From Mansonella perstans (lineage: Eukaryota; Nematoda; Chromadorea; Rhabditida; Onchocercidae): DNA of 64,000 bases. The notes under the pieces are model-generated. The model was not told where the DNA came from. It saw nothing but the letters and a program-made list of their open reading frames with translations, and ran no database searches. Made by a program: the position numbers and the translations under genes. The DNA is taken from assembly GCA_037074765.1 (NCBI GenBank), contig JBAMDO010000573.1, positions 62,001 through 126,000 of the forward strand, given 5' to 3'. Shown piece by piece: positions 10,832 to 24,157 of this stretch. The number at the start of each line of letters is the position of its first letter. Position 1 is the first letter of the stretch.

Positions 10832-13800
10832 AGAAAAATCTAATCTTTTTTATTCCATCTATGTGAAAACTTGTTTTTGCAGTCATGGATTTGTCAGGGA
10901 TTTCGTATCAAAGTAAGAAGAATAATTGGATTTATATGCACAAAATTGTTTAGGTCGATAAGGTAAAAAAATAGGTTGACTGGCGGAAAAATTTTAATTC
11001 TCACTCTTATTTCTTCATAAAATTCATTGCAAAGTTTTCTTTCAAATTTTATTTATTTATAAATTGGTTGTCGAACAAAAAAGAAATTTTCATAGTTTTT
11101 TCCATTTTCTGATTACAGAGTGTTATTTTTTTATTCGTTTTCCTGTTTCTTTGAGTTTATTTTCTTGTTGATAAGTTAATGCACTTCATTGAATGTTGAA
11201 TTTTATTATTTTCAATGCGTGTTAATACGTTTTCAGTAAAATTTTTTTTTAAAAAGATTTTTTAGCTCAGTATAGTTTAACACCTCAGCGTATGAATGAG
11301 ATTGGGTAATCCAGCATGTTCTGTTTAAGATAAGATAAACGCATGTAGTATGATTATCCTGCTTGATATATAAGCATGGCAGCGTTTTGAATTGTTGAAA
11401 ATGCTTTGATAAAATTTTGAACTTCCATTTTCCCGCTGTTCATAGATCTCGAATGAATAAAGCAAATCCAAATCATTGTGAGTCCCATATTTATGTCTAT
11501 CTAACAACAAACAATAGCACTTAAGATTTGGAATATCATTGTTTTAAATATTTCAGCCATCTGCAATGTTTATTGACATTTGCTACAAAGTAAAAGCATG
11601 TTCTTTGTGCTTATTTACACCTTTAAGAATCTCTACGTCTAAACTTCGCTTACCTGGATTGGTATTTTAAGCTCATCGTTAGTAGACAAATTAATTATCT
11701 CAATAGTTTTCATGGCGAAATGGCATTCATTTGAAGATATTGATTCAAAATTATTTATTTTGTCACTAAATTCAGTATTTTCAAAGCTGCGCATATACAC
11801 TCACGATTATAAATTAAGAGATAAGTAATATCATATTTTCTCCATAAATATTCAGCAATGATTTCTGATTCCATAGCTTTACCGGAAATGCAGGACACAT
11901 TCATCCACTTTAATATAATTTGTCTTAAGTTCAGTTTCGTGCAATATTTAAACTCCCGTTGTAATCTCTAATCTCGCAAATAAATCTATTTTTGGATTTT
12001 TACTTAGCTGCAACTTGTCAAAGTTAAGCTAATTTCTTCTCGAATACAATTGTTTTTCTGTAGAAATTTTCAACTTTTTATGACAGCTGCTGAAGTCGTT
12101 TAATGACTTAATAACTTAGAATTCACTACTTTTCTTTTGACAAAAATTTTGGTTTTCAAAAAGTTTAAGGTTCATTTTCAACATTCTTCATCAATGGAAA
12201 ACTCGGGAAACCATTTACTGAACAAGAAAAGATTTTGCTTTAAATGGATGCCAGCGTTAAAAGCATTTTTTATGATAATCAAAATTATTTTTCAATATTT
12301 ATTTTAAAATGCTTAATATTTATAAAACAAAAAACTGCGCAAAGGTCAAAAGAAAATTTAGTGGCAATTCATTGTGCTTGATATTCCTCACATGAAAAAT
12401 ACTTTTCATAAATTTTAGAGAAATCAAATTTTGTTTAGCTTATCTGAGTCACAGAAATAGTTCCATAGTAACGAAAATGAAATAAATTTGCAATATATTT
12501 TGAAAAATTTGCAGTATATATTTTGGCTAACAGATTTTATAAAAGAATACAGATTCAAACAGCATTTTAAACTTAAATGAATGTAATATTCTTATAAATC
12601 ACACTGCTACTAAACATACCGTACAATCGTCAAATAAATAAAACAAATGCAGTGTGGATTGCGAGATCCACGATCTCCAAGCCTTAGTCAAGTGCAAAAA
12701 CATGTTAAATATTAAACCAAAAAAAATTTTAACGGTCTTGTAATCATTATTGTAGGCGTTAGCACCGCAACGCCGATATTAATGCAGAGATGCAAATTCG
12801 TTATGATATTTGATAACGGAAAAATTGCAGCAAAATCTTCCTTTCTTCTTTAAAAAAAATGACAGTTGTCATATTTCGACATGGGATAACTCTGCGAGTT
12901 TTCACAAACTTATAAAGTTTCGATAAAAAGTGCAAAATTGGCATTATTCATTTTTATCTTCTGCTAAGAACAATAAAATTTGATTGAGGTAAAAACATAT
13001 TCATGCCAATCATTTATTTGACTATGATTAATTGAAAGTCTGTTTAAGCAATTCACTGTAACATTTCGTCAAAGAAGCATGTCGATCCATATTCAAGTTA
13101 GCGAAACGCATGCTTCTGTAGTACACTGTAGAACATGTTGATAAACGTTCTATTAAAGAAAGGGAAAAGTAAAAAGATTGCATGCAAAAATTAGCGGAAA
13201 TTGCACAACGTGATAATTAAGGAGTTCGTTACAGTAATGATGAACCAAGCGAAAAACAATATCAGGCGATGAGGTAAACCGAATTAGGACAGGTAGTAAT
13301 AAAACGTTATAAAATATGTCAACTCCAGGTTTGCGTAAGATATTAAATCGAAAGCAAAGAGCGAAGCTGTAAGCTGTATGCTAAATAATTCCGAATGAAA
13401 CGTTGGAATCTTCAAGGAATTAGGATAATATCAAAAGGGTATTAGAATGGCTGAACTGTCTGCAAAGTGTATCTTGAATCTGTATAAAAACTGTCAGGCT
13501 TAAGTCAAAATAGCTGAATGTATAAACTGCAGTAATGAGAGCTATCAAAAGTAATTCATCTATTTAGGAGGACGTTTGCAATGAAACGGATTTACATCAG
13601 AATAAATGACAAGAAATGCTCAATGTTGTTATTCTTTTAGAACGACCGTAAAAGAGGATTGACTTCCAGGCACTATCTTAACTATATTTATAATAGCTTG
13701 GAGTTTTGGGTCTCGACATTCTATCATACCTTTTTTAGCGAAATAAATTTTGTTTGAACAGCAGTTTTTTTTTTTAATTTGCTTTAAAAAATACTTGTTG

Positions 13801-15217
13801 GAACAGAAATTTTAGTGTAAAAAAGATTTAAATATAAAAGAACGAACACCCATGCAATTATGATACTATTTAATAGTATAATGCAGGAATTGACGTAACT
13901 CCTAGGTTTTTCATATGACTATATCCTCCGTTATTACGATCTTGGAGTTGCAAAACTTGAATGCTCTCATAAAATTACGCAATTTCTAATTAGGACAATA
14001 TTGGAAACAAGTTCCCTGAAATTTTGGCGGATAGCAAAGCGTATAGTTGTTTCTGTAGTTGAAAAGGATAAATAAAGAAGTGAGAATATTTATTGTGGTG
14101 AACTAGGCATGAACGCTGCTGTGACGAATTTTTTTTTTTGAATGATCTAGTTATAAAAGATTTCAATTATATAAATCGTGTAGAGATTAATTTGTAACAT
14201 GAGCACAGTCAAGAAAATGAATTAAAAATGTAATAAATAAAATCAGCACTTTTTTTTTCAATAATGATTTACACTCCTAACTATATTAAGAATCAGTTTT
14301 ATTTTACTCAAGAAGGGATTTTACGTGACCTCTTCCAGGACCATTCGTATCGAACTTTTTCGTTTCCATCTTTGAGTAATCAACAAGATCTACCGTAAAC
14401 GAGCAATCATTCACTCAAATCTTGCCACATATGGTTGATTTTTTATTTTTCTTTCGATGGATAACTGCGTTCAAGCTTGTAATAATATGCGATTAAATTC
14501 GCTGTTTCACTCGCAATTTCACTTGGCCAAATTCATAATATACAGACATTCTGTAGATTCATTTCTTGTTTTGCTTTTCAGCAATAAAAGTGGCTAAATT
14601 GAACAACGAAGCGAACTAACTTTAAAATTTATTTAGTAGCTTTAAAATTGTTTGTCAATTTGGCTTACCTAATTAATGTTGAAATTGATCTATTTACAGA
14701 ATCATATAGCAGAAAGCTTTGTCAGCAAACTGACGATTACAAGGAAGATAAACCGATCGGGTGGATATGGCGTTTGACAGATAGGCACATGCGATCATGG
14801 TTGCTGTTTGTACAGCGGTATGACTTTACGGGGATGAAAAGCATGCTCCGCAGCCGTTTATGTACACATATTTATATACGGTAAGCATTTATTGCTTCCT
14901 ACATTCTGTAACCTGGTATCAGAAAAAATCATTGTGGATCTCTAAATTTGCTATTTCGAATATTGCCTCAAAATTCCACACTAAAAAACCAATCTTATTT
15001 GCCATGCTTTTGTCACATTTTATTGACAGTGAACAAGAAAACTAATTGTGGAAATGGTAGAAGATTATGTGTTAGGAACTGAAGAAATTGAATATAATTC
15101 ATTGCAAGCGACGGATGAAAGCTACGCGGCCATACGTTAGCTCGGATTTCTTAAATTTTAACACCAAAAGGAGTAACATTTAATTGTAGATAAGTCAGAA
15201 GAATCCATAAATCAAAA
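10832..15217. other. 4.4 kb intergenic, no gene recognised
   Basis: AT-rich spacer with short ORFs only. A 78-codon open frame at 14648-14884 lacks an ATG and shows no family resemblance; it may be 5' UTR or upstream sequence of the bHLH gene. No RNA gene was seen. Confidence 0.5.
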
Positions 15218-16359
15218 ATGAGTAATACAGAAGAATCACATCAATCAGCTTTTCAGTATGGACGCAGGCTACCATCAATTATCAGTGCTGCTAGATTACT
15301 ACGACTTCGTTCGGGATCTTACGATGAAGGTACCTTTGTTTGAAATTTAATCAAGTTTTCGTTTTCTAACGTCTCAAATTTTATGTTTACTTTTTTTTTT
15401 AATAAAAGTGAACTCAATTTCAATTATTAATTATGAAATGTCAAATTGATGTTAATTGTTTTAATTTCATTTCATTTATTTATTTTATGCTAAGCATAAC
15501 CTTCCATGCCATTTTGTGAAATTGAGTAGGATTTTATCGAAAACATCAGATTTATCTTATAAATTAATATTTATCTTCACTCTGTGATTATATGGCAGAG
15601 GCAAAAGGTGAGAAGAAGCCAAATCGCATAAGTCCATTTTCACCTGAAGCTCGTGTTCCGCTACCCAGTGAAATCGATGAAAAGTAAGCTACAGTTTATT
15701 TGGTAAGTAGATGACGGTTTCTGCCACGGCCAAAAAAAAAATGTAAACCATCGAAAATAAATAATCTATCAATAACTCTGATCAATTAATTTATTTTGGA
15801 AATTTCAGCAGTTATGGTACCAGTGTATGGAAGAGAAATGAGAGGGAACGACTACGAGTTCGCTGTGTGAATGATGGATATGAAAGATTGCGTGATCATC
15901 TACCGCTTACTGAAAGGTTTTAATTATTTTCTTTCTAATCATTTCATATAATTAATCTTTGTAAAAATTAAATGCTATCCTTTGTCCGATATCCTGTAGT
16001 CTGATATCCTTTGTCCGATATCCTGTAGTCCGATATCCTTTGTCCGATATCCTGTCCCTGTAGCATGTCCGATTACAAAAATAATGCTCTTTCTATGCTA
16101 AGAATTCATGTGAAATTTTTTAGAATCTGTTATACTACTCAGAGTTACTTTCAGTGACCGCCGCATTAGTAAAGTGGATACCTTACGTTTGGCAATACGA
16201 TACATACGTCATTTGGAAGCTCTACTGCAGAACTACGATCATTGGACCAAATGCGATTGTTTTCTTACATTTCAGACTGAGTCCGAGGAACGAGCCGAAC
16301 GTCTTCGCAGAATCGATCACAGAAAGCGTGCATCGGATGCTATGTCCTCAACTCCATAA
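15218..16359 (+). CDS. Achaete-scute-like bHLH transcription factor
   Basis: Four exons, 15218-15329, 15599-15683, 15809-15916 and 16155-16359, join in phase to 169 residues. The basic region and helix 1 (residues about 73-98, VWKRNERERLRVRCVNDGYE) and helix 2 (about 106-127, ISKVDTLRLAIRYIRHLEAL) form a complete bHLH. RNERER with VN.GY and the short DRRISKVDTLR loop-helix point to the achaete-scute/ASCL class rather than Atonal or Twist. A basic, Ser-rich tail follows. Such factors dimerise with an E protein (HLH-2/daughterless type) and specify neuronal or, in C. elegans hlh-6, pharyngeal gland fates; which C. elegans member it matches cannot be decided here. The exon 3 acceptor is CAGCAG, so two in-frame acceptors exist. 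Confidence 0.93.
15975..16058 (+). repeat. 29-bp tandem repeat in bHLH intron 3
   Basis: About 2.7 copies of TATCCTTTGTCCGATATCCT plus GTAGTCTGA. Each unit is itself two related halves of 14-15 bp. It lies between the exon 3 donor (15917) and the exon 4 acceptor (16154). Confidence 0.85.
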
Positions 16360-17353
16360 AGTGACAGAAACTATCAACATCCGATTAACTTTTTCTATTA
16401 ACTTTTCTATGTTTTCAATTTTTTGATGTTTTTATCCGTAATTGTACTATTATTCTTCCAATTAAAGATTGCTATTCGTCTAACTAACTGAAGTCCTTCT
16501 GAGATTCCTCTCACAAATAACACTTTAAATCATTTAACACTGGAATGCTACAGATTCCTCATTCTTTAATCTAATTCACGAAAAAAAATGAAAAAATCGT
16601 TAGAATAAAATTGTAATTTTCTAGTGATAATATCATGAGGCGCTTTTGCTCTCATAATATATATGTATTTCATTGTACTGAATTTACAATTTATATGCAT
16701 TGAAATTATAAATTTAATTTTTGATTAAGAAATTTTCTTAGCAAATATTTTACAATGCATGAATAAAAATTATTCTCACGTATTTTTTTCAGCTAATTTA
16801 CACATTTTCCAATGTACCTTATATTACGATTACAATCTAATGCACATTATTAAGTTATTAACTTTGCATTTTTTTCTTCATTCTGTATAATTAGAAATCA
16901 AATTAACTGTTGCATCCTTGGCTTTTTCTGTTTTCCAGTAAATGATTTCATTGAGAAAAATAGTTCAATTGACCCTTTTAATACTTGTTTTATTTCACGA
17001 ATTACAAAACACAAATTCAAAATATTCAAATTTAGTTTCAAAAATTTTAGTATCATGTGTAGAGAGACACAGTACTATCGTGATGGTACACACAATTTGC
17101 AAAGCGTCACTGATTTCCATTTGTAGTTTGAATCCAGTTTGGTTCGATACCTCTATGGCAATTTGAAGTTAAATTTTGTGAAAGTGGAAGGATAGGCAGA
17201 AACGTTGCGTACGTGTAGGAATAATTAGTGCTAATTACGATTTACTCTTTTCCAAAGTCTTTTCACCGTGCAGGAAATATTACTTTGCAAGAAGTTTAGT
17301 TCATTCAAATGTGATTGTTAATTACAGGTAGATTATTCATTAGTTACTCGAAT
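16360..17353. other. Spacer between bHLH gene and SSR3
   Basis: About 1 kb, AT-rich. It ends with ATTACAG at about 17322-17328, a possible trans-splice acceptor 25 nt before the SSR3 ATG. Nothing else could be supported. Confidence 0.5.
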
Positions 17354-18606
17354 ATGTCAAAAGGTGCAGGACAGAAGTTATCAAAGGAGGATGAATTATT
17401 GCTAAAGGTATGCTTTAGTATTTAGTTGCTGTTAGCTGTTGTGGAATTTCAGGTCACACTCTCTATTAGGTCACCAGAAAGTTCGGCTTATCTGATGAGA
17501 TTTTATATCCTCTAACACGAGATTAATTAGTCACGTGACACGTGATTAATTAATTTCCTCTAACATATGATTAATTTTTGCATATTGAAAATGGCAAAAT
17601 ATCATATTTCATTAACCAAACCTTCTGTATAAGTTATAGGTCATTTTAATAAATGACTTAAATATTCTTAAATGCTCGCATTTATCACTTTAGCGTATAC
17701 AGATTCTCGCTTATAGTAGTGAATTATCAACGGTTGGCGGAAAAATTCAGATCTTGTATTCCCTTACTGCAGTATCCCTATGTTGTATAAACTTTGTAAA
17801 GTGAATAATTCTTTCTGCAGCTTCATTATTGTTTAAAGGACTTTTCGGCAGCAGTTTCGGCGAAGGGCAATGCGTTGTTTTATGGGAATTCAACAGTGAT
17901 TGCTATAGCACCTCTGTATCTGTTCTATGGAATACATCAAATGGAAGTGGCCGATTCGTGGATTATTTGGTTAATTTCATCGCTAGCTGTGTCCTACCTT
18001 ATCAGCTTTGCCTACAAGAATGTCAAGCACATTCTTAAACACAAGTAACCTTCTTGATGTTTTGTCACAAGTTGGATATTAACAACGAATGGTTTGCTGT
18101 TAACTTTACACTGTGTTTATTATAGGAATTTATTCATAGAATAGTATTTTTCTTTATTTCACTTCGTTCGCAGGTCTTCCATTACTTAGTTGCAGAATTG
18201 TTGTAAAAAGGAGTGAGGCAATAACTCGTGAAATGAATCGAAAGTTAACGGATGATAAAAAAATGTCAAAGAAAGAGAAAGATGAGAGGATTTTATGGAA
18301 GAAAAATGAGGTAAATGTTTATTAGATTGGATTTTTCTGTAATGTCATATAAAATTTATATAAGAATATATGATGAAATTGATCTTCTCTATTAATGTTC
18401 TGATATATCTGATATGCATTGGAAAATTTCAGGTCGGAGATTACGAAGCGACCACTTTCTCCATATTTTGGAACAATATTCTTTTTCTTTCAATTCTGCT
18501 TGTTTTTTCGTTCTTCTTATTTGCTTCCTTATCGTCCATTTTCAATTGTCTCTTTTCTATGGTTGGTGCCGCTGGTTTGGTTGCACTTTTTTCAACTGCT
18601 AAATAA
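17354..18606 (+). CDS. SSR3: Translocon-associated protein subunit gamma (TRAP-gamma)
   Basis: Multi-pass ER membrane subunit of the TRAP complex, which sits beside the Sec61 channel. Four exons, 17354-17407, 17839-18044, 18196-18310 and 18433-18606, in phase, give 182 residues (human about 185). Diagnostic segments are the N-terminal EDELLLKDFS, FAYKNVKHILKHK after the first two membrane helices, the very conserved cytosolic stretch MSKKEKDERILWKKNEV, and DYEATTFSIFWNN before the last two helices. It ends LVALFSTAK. The Tudor gene starts 385 bp downstream on the same strand, a spacing compatible with an operon. Confidence 0.97.
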
Positions 18607-18990
18607 TGGTAGTTTTCATGATTACGGTAGTTTCATCATTGTTTCTTAATGAAAGACTGAAATTTGTAAGAAGTAGGAATTGTTTTTTGATACACGGTTT
18701 ACCCTTATGTTGTTATTGATGTGAATTGCCAGTGATGTCTATTTTCAATGTCTTTAATTTATTTGATAAAAATATTTCTGTTCTCACGGAAATATAAAGT
18801 AGTTGTAAAATCAACATTTTTTATGTGCTGTGAAAAATCCACATTAGCACTACAGCCACGCTATAAAATATGGAATCTGGTGGAAGAGCATTTTTTTTTT
18901 AATTGGTATCAAAAAACTGAATCACAACAGGCTAAGAATGGTCAGTTTACTAATTTGTTATAAATAATGAATAGTTGAATGTGTTGGATC

Positions 18991-21900
18991 ATGAATGGTC
19001 GAACGTCGCCTCGGTTAGACGAATCGACAAGCAAAAGTGGGAAGAGAAATGCTGTTCCGGAAATGCTGCAAAACGGTGATGTGGATGGTAACGGTAATTT
19101 TAAGGTAGCTGTAACTTCATCTATAAAAACAATGGCTAAGCAAGTGATTTAGTGATTGCTTTGTTTAATCGATTATAGATTCTAAATAAGTACTCTTTGT
19201 TACTTAAAGAAGTTAAAAGCAGTCTTTTGAAATTCCGACGTTATCGGTGGTTTTTTCAATATGACGTGAATCCCTGAAAATTGGAATGTAATACGTAACA
19301 AATGTAAAATAAATCAGCAACGAGCATATCATTACATTGGTGTGAGGGATTTCATGAATTCGATAAATAGGCGTAAATGTATTCAAATGCAGTTTTATTC
19401 TCAAAATTCAGCGCTACATATAAGATAGGAAGGTGTAAGTTTGTAAATGGCTAACTTTAAAGGAAAATCAGAAGGGGTAAACTTTATTTCATGAAAATAA
19501 CGAAAACTTCTGTTGCAAACAACTTTTGCAGATCCACCGTATCCCTTTGTGTCGAACTGCTCGTTGCTTTGTATCACATGTTTCATCCCCAAGCTGCATA
19601 TGGGTGAAGCCTGTTAACCATATCACGGAAAAATTGCAAATCCGAGACTTGTAAGTTTTTTTTCTTTTACAATAATCCTTGAAGAATATAATAATGTTAT
19701 CGGCTTCATAGCGCGATGTGCTTAATCCAAAGGCAAAAAGGAAGCATTCCAGTCTCAGGTACATCATTATTACAGTTTTTAGAAATACACTGATTCCGGC
19801 TCCAGTGGCATACGAAAATCGCTATGTGATGGCACCGCTGGAAAAAGGTGTTTATGCTCGAGCTCGAGTTCGAGAAATTAGAAAAATTGATGAGGTTAAT
19901 AGATGTTTACTTCAAAAGATAAAGTGCATTCCCAAAAGTTTATTTTTCAATTTCAGCAGACAAAATTTGTGAAAGTATTGTTCATTGACGAAGGCACTAC
20001 CGCTTGGATGAATTCTGCATGCCTTGCAAAAATGGACGAAATGTTATCTTTCCATCCTTGGCAAGCGATTCCTGTCGCATTATTCAAGGTATCCTTTTTA
20101 TACCTTTTAAAAAGCGAAACAAAGGATTCTTATTTATCAGAAACAGCCGAAATTTAGCACAGTGTTGAAAGAAAAATACCTGCAACAGCGTCTTGATAAA
20201 GTCGTTTGGGTATCGATTCAATGAAATTTTAGGTTTCCGAGAGTTTTTCGAGTTTTCAGGTGAAGCCATATCAAGACATCGTCGTTGATAATGCTGTGCA
20301 ACCGAAATGGTCGAAGGAGGATACAGCAGCTTTGCGAGAAATTCTTAAAAAATTCGACCTTGTTCGTGTAGAGGCAATCCTGAATAGTGTTCCCAGTAAT
20401 GACTATCACGATTTTGTAAAAGTTTGTTATCTTCTGTTTTGATAATTTATATGAAAAATTATGGTTCCTTATCCATTTGCTTTCTTCATTAATTGCTTAT
20501 CAGATATCTGAGTTGAAGGTTAATATATATGGTATGGAATTGGAGTCGGACGAAGTGGGTACCTCAATCACTCATTTATTTGTTCGTGAACGTTTCGGTG
20601 AAGTTGATTTTGAACGAGATTTATTTGATGGAGTCTCACAAAAATTATTTGAAAGTTCTGTAAGCATATTATTTTCAAAAGAATCATGAGGTTGCTATTA
20701 CAGCCATGATCAAATATCGTGAAATAGAGTTTTTCTAGTAAGAAAAATTGTTTTTAAGATTTCCCTCAATTTTTATTTTATTTTTTTGCCTTTTTCCATA
20801 GTTTTCCTTCACACATTTATTTGTTCATTAGGAGACGAGCACAGAAGTTTTCACCGCAGAGGTTTTGGAAACTTGGCGGCTCAATTTTCCTAGTGAAGTA
20901 GGGACTGTAACTGTGACAGAACAGCCGATCTTAAATGGAACAACTACAGATATTGCACAGGTACATTTTGTTTTGTTTCAGTTTTATTTTTGCATTGCAC
21001 ATTGTTTCTGAATAGTAACTATTCATTGCTAATTTTAGATTCCGATAGTGGACATTGCTTGGTTGAATGAGAAAGGATACTGTAACAAGGGAGAATATTT
21101 GTTCAATGTCGAGGGGAGGTATCTGTTTCGAAGCATTCAAGTTCTTGACAATTTTTTATAAATAAATTTTATTTAATAATCGCTATATAACACGTTATAA
21201 ATGGCATCTCATTTAGCATACTCTTCCTACTTACCTATTTGGCCTCTAAAATTTTTTTTTTGAAAGAACTTTTACTTTAGCTTTATAGGAATTATTTAGT
21301 AAATTTAATATCAATATTTTATCTAATTTTTCAAGGAACACTGTTTCACCTTATGAGTTTTACGCTCGTCCGCTGAAAATGGCAAGATTAAAAAAATTAT
21401 CACGTGGTGATATGGTGGACGATGAAGAAGGATATGAAGATAGCAGTACAGCGGATGATGAAGAAGATGCAATGATTTCAGCAAATGATGAACTTGCAAA
21501 TTTTGCAGAGGAGCTGAATTCGTTCTACGGCCATCCCAAAAACCGAAAGCTTATCAATTCATCTCAAGTGTTTGTCTTTCGTTTCTAACAATTTTTTTGT
21601 TTTATTTCGAGATGCATGCATTAGTTTGTTCTTTGTCCTCTGTTGATACTGTTATAAAATTCTGGAATTCCAAAATATTTATGTTTAATCTTATTTTATT
21701 GCAGCCATTCATCCACAAGAAATTTTTTTTTTGTATATAGGATTGCTGCCTTAAAGAAGGGACAACGTACATACGGCATTGTAGAAGTGGATGATGAATT
21801 TGCTCAATTTACCGGATGTTGGCAAAGAGTTGAAATATTGGGGATCAAGGTTGGTTATATTAGAAAAGAAACAGGTCATTTCTGTTTTCTGCAGAGTGAC

Positions 21901-22821
21901 AAGATTCTGTAAATCAACACTGGTTTTCGATTTTTCAGGATGGTTATTATTCTGAAAGCTTTTTTTGTCGCATCCGGTTCCTTGATTCTGGTGGAACTGA
22001 TGTCCGTTTGTTGTCCAGTATTCTTGAAATACATCCAATGTACAGATTTTTTATTTTATTACTTATATAATCTTTAATCATTAAAGTGTCTCGATGAATC
22101 CTAAGTCGTTCACTTGATAGCAATCCTAAAACCTGCACAAATTGAGTAGTTTTTCCATTTCATTTTTTTTCTTGGACATATCATTTTTAAAATTTTCTTT
22201 TCATTAGGCACTGTGTTCGGCCACCTTTCTGTTTGCAAATGTGTATGCATGGGCTGGGACCTGTAAATCATTTGGATTGGTCCGAAAAAGCAAAACGATT
22301 TTTCTTCAGTGAGCTCCGTGAAGATGTTCCAATAGCTCTAAATATTGTGGGTTGTAACAAGAAGTTGGTTTTTCAAAATCTTTAACTGCAGTTTATTGGA
22401 ACTGTGAATCCTTTCACTTCCTCATCATAAATTATTCATAATTTTTTGACATATTCATCATAAAAACATTGGTTTAGCCTTATTTTACTGCTAACAATGT
22501 TGATGTAATACCTGCAGATTACACTGGCATTTTTTATTGCAACATAAATTTTCCTCATCTCATGATCTTTAATGCTTGAACTTCAGAAGCGAGAGTCGTC
22601 ATTTGTATGATTGCCAGCCATTTCAAAGACCAGATGTATTGTTTGTGAATTTCATTCAGGTAAATTGATGTCTTTCAAAACAATGTTCTATATACATAAA
22701 TTCATTTGATTTGTCGACACTTCAGGTGCGTGATGGTTCTGTTGCAACGTTGGATGATCGACTTCAAAAGCAGGGACATGCAGTAATTGCCGAGCACAGT
22801 CCGATAAAGCTAACAGAATAA
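18991..22821 (+). CDS. Extended-Tudor domain protein (EKL-1-like?)
   Basis: Fourteen exons: 18991-19104, 19712-19758, 19783-19894, 19957-20088, 20260-20421, 20504-20659, 20832-20960, 21039-21118, 21336-21567, about 21705-21849, 21939-22039, 22208-22363, 22587-22659 and 22726-22821; roughly 575 residues. Two extended-Tudor modules are visible: the first around GVYARARVREI, KFVKVLFIDEGTTAWM and FHPWQAIPVAL; the second around NFAEELNSFY, RTYGIVEVDDEF, SFFCRIRFLDSGG and CVRPPFCLQM. An acidic linker (DDEEGYEDSSTADDEEDA) precedes the second. Tudor proteins bind methylarginine ligands and scaffold small-RNA or splicing complexes; two eTudors without other domains suggest a germline small-RNA factor such as C. 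elegans EKL-1, but this is a guess. Exon 10 only stays open if the ten-T run at 21723-21732 is one base shorter. Confidence 0.88.
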
Positions 22822-24157
22822 TATAATACCTGCATATTATATGGCAATTTTCACTTATTTTTACCGGTAGCTTGAGTCTTTTTCCAAGAACAATGAATTT
22901 GCTTCAACTTTATTAGCAAAAGAGCAGGGGAATTTCCTAGGCAAGTTAGAAAATCTTTTTCATTCCGGAATGATTGAAAGTTTTGTTTTGGCAGAGTATA
23001 AGTGATCGAAGTGCATCAAATAAAAACAGTGCTTTCAGTTCAAAATGAAGTTTTTGATAAGTAAATAATTTGTAATGATTCTAGCTTTATTCGGTGTTTG
23101 ATTTTTTAGTAGTTATTCTGTTGATTGATTGATGTGTTTATAGCTGTTATTAATTTTTTTTTATGAAAGTTTTTTAATTATGGATTTTAAGCTGGAAAGT
23201 AATTTTGAGAGAAGGATTGCTTATATCGATAATGAAATTATAAGCAATGATATAAGAATGATTACTTTTTTAGCTTAATCGTATTGTAGATGACTTCATT
23301 GACCAATTAAGTTCCATTTATTGTTGATAAAAATATTTTGACTGACTGTAAACACGTTTTTCATGGCAATGGGAAGACTCGATTTTACAGAAACGAGTTT
23401 CAATAATGAACAACTTTCTCTTATTCAATAGCCAATTCACTCTATCATCAGTGCTAAATACTTTTGATACACTATGATATTTACTGATCAAAATTTTTTT
23501 TGCTACCTTTTCTTATTTAATGACAAAATCTTGTATTTTTAGAAGTCTCTTCCATAGAATTTCAATTAAATTTTAACTGTTTCCTTTAAATTTGAACTTG
23601 TATCAGTCTTTTTGCTGTTCACTGCATTGGAAATGGCGTTAGTAGGAGAAGTCATCAAACTGACATGGTATTCCGATGTGAATAGAATCATTCGATGGCG
23701 ATTTCATATCATATTTTGATGTTTTGTTCTATTTTTTGCATATAGTTGACAGTGAACATTTTTTCAGTTTTCCCGTATCTTCTCAGGAACTCAAATTTTG
23801 TGTTAGACAACCATCAAAAAAAACTGTCTATTTGCGTTCTTCCTTTCTGATTTTTGTTTTATGGTGGAGCGGTGAAAGAGTGCATTAAAGAGTAATTGTT
23901 GTTACATTAAACTTTCAACTTTGTTACATTAAGTTACATCAAAAAATTGTTACATTAAGCTTTCAACTACTTGTCTAAAATGTAAGATGATGAATAGCGA
24001 ATGTCGATAAAAAAAAAAGCTATCTTGAGCGTAATGATCCATGCTATTCGATTGAAGTTGCTATTAAGAATTGTTGCGATACTTTATCGTATTCAACTAT
24101 ATTAGGAAATTACTGATTTCTGAAGTTAAGATTTCATTTTCAGGTATTTTGCAGTTC
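22822..24157. other. Spacer, no gene recognised
   Basis: AT-rich sequence with no convincing exon on either strand. TTTTGCAG ends at 24154, 3 nt before the phospholipase ATG, and is a good trans-splice acceptor. Confidence 0.5.

Noticed and set aside
14648..15045. Open frames upstream of the bHLH gene
   Set aside because: No ATG-based start, no recognisable domain, and no phase link to the bHLH first exon.
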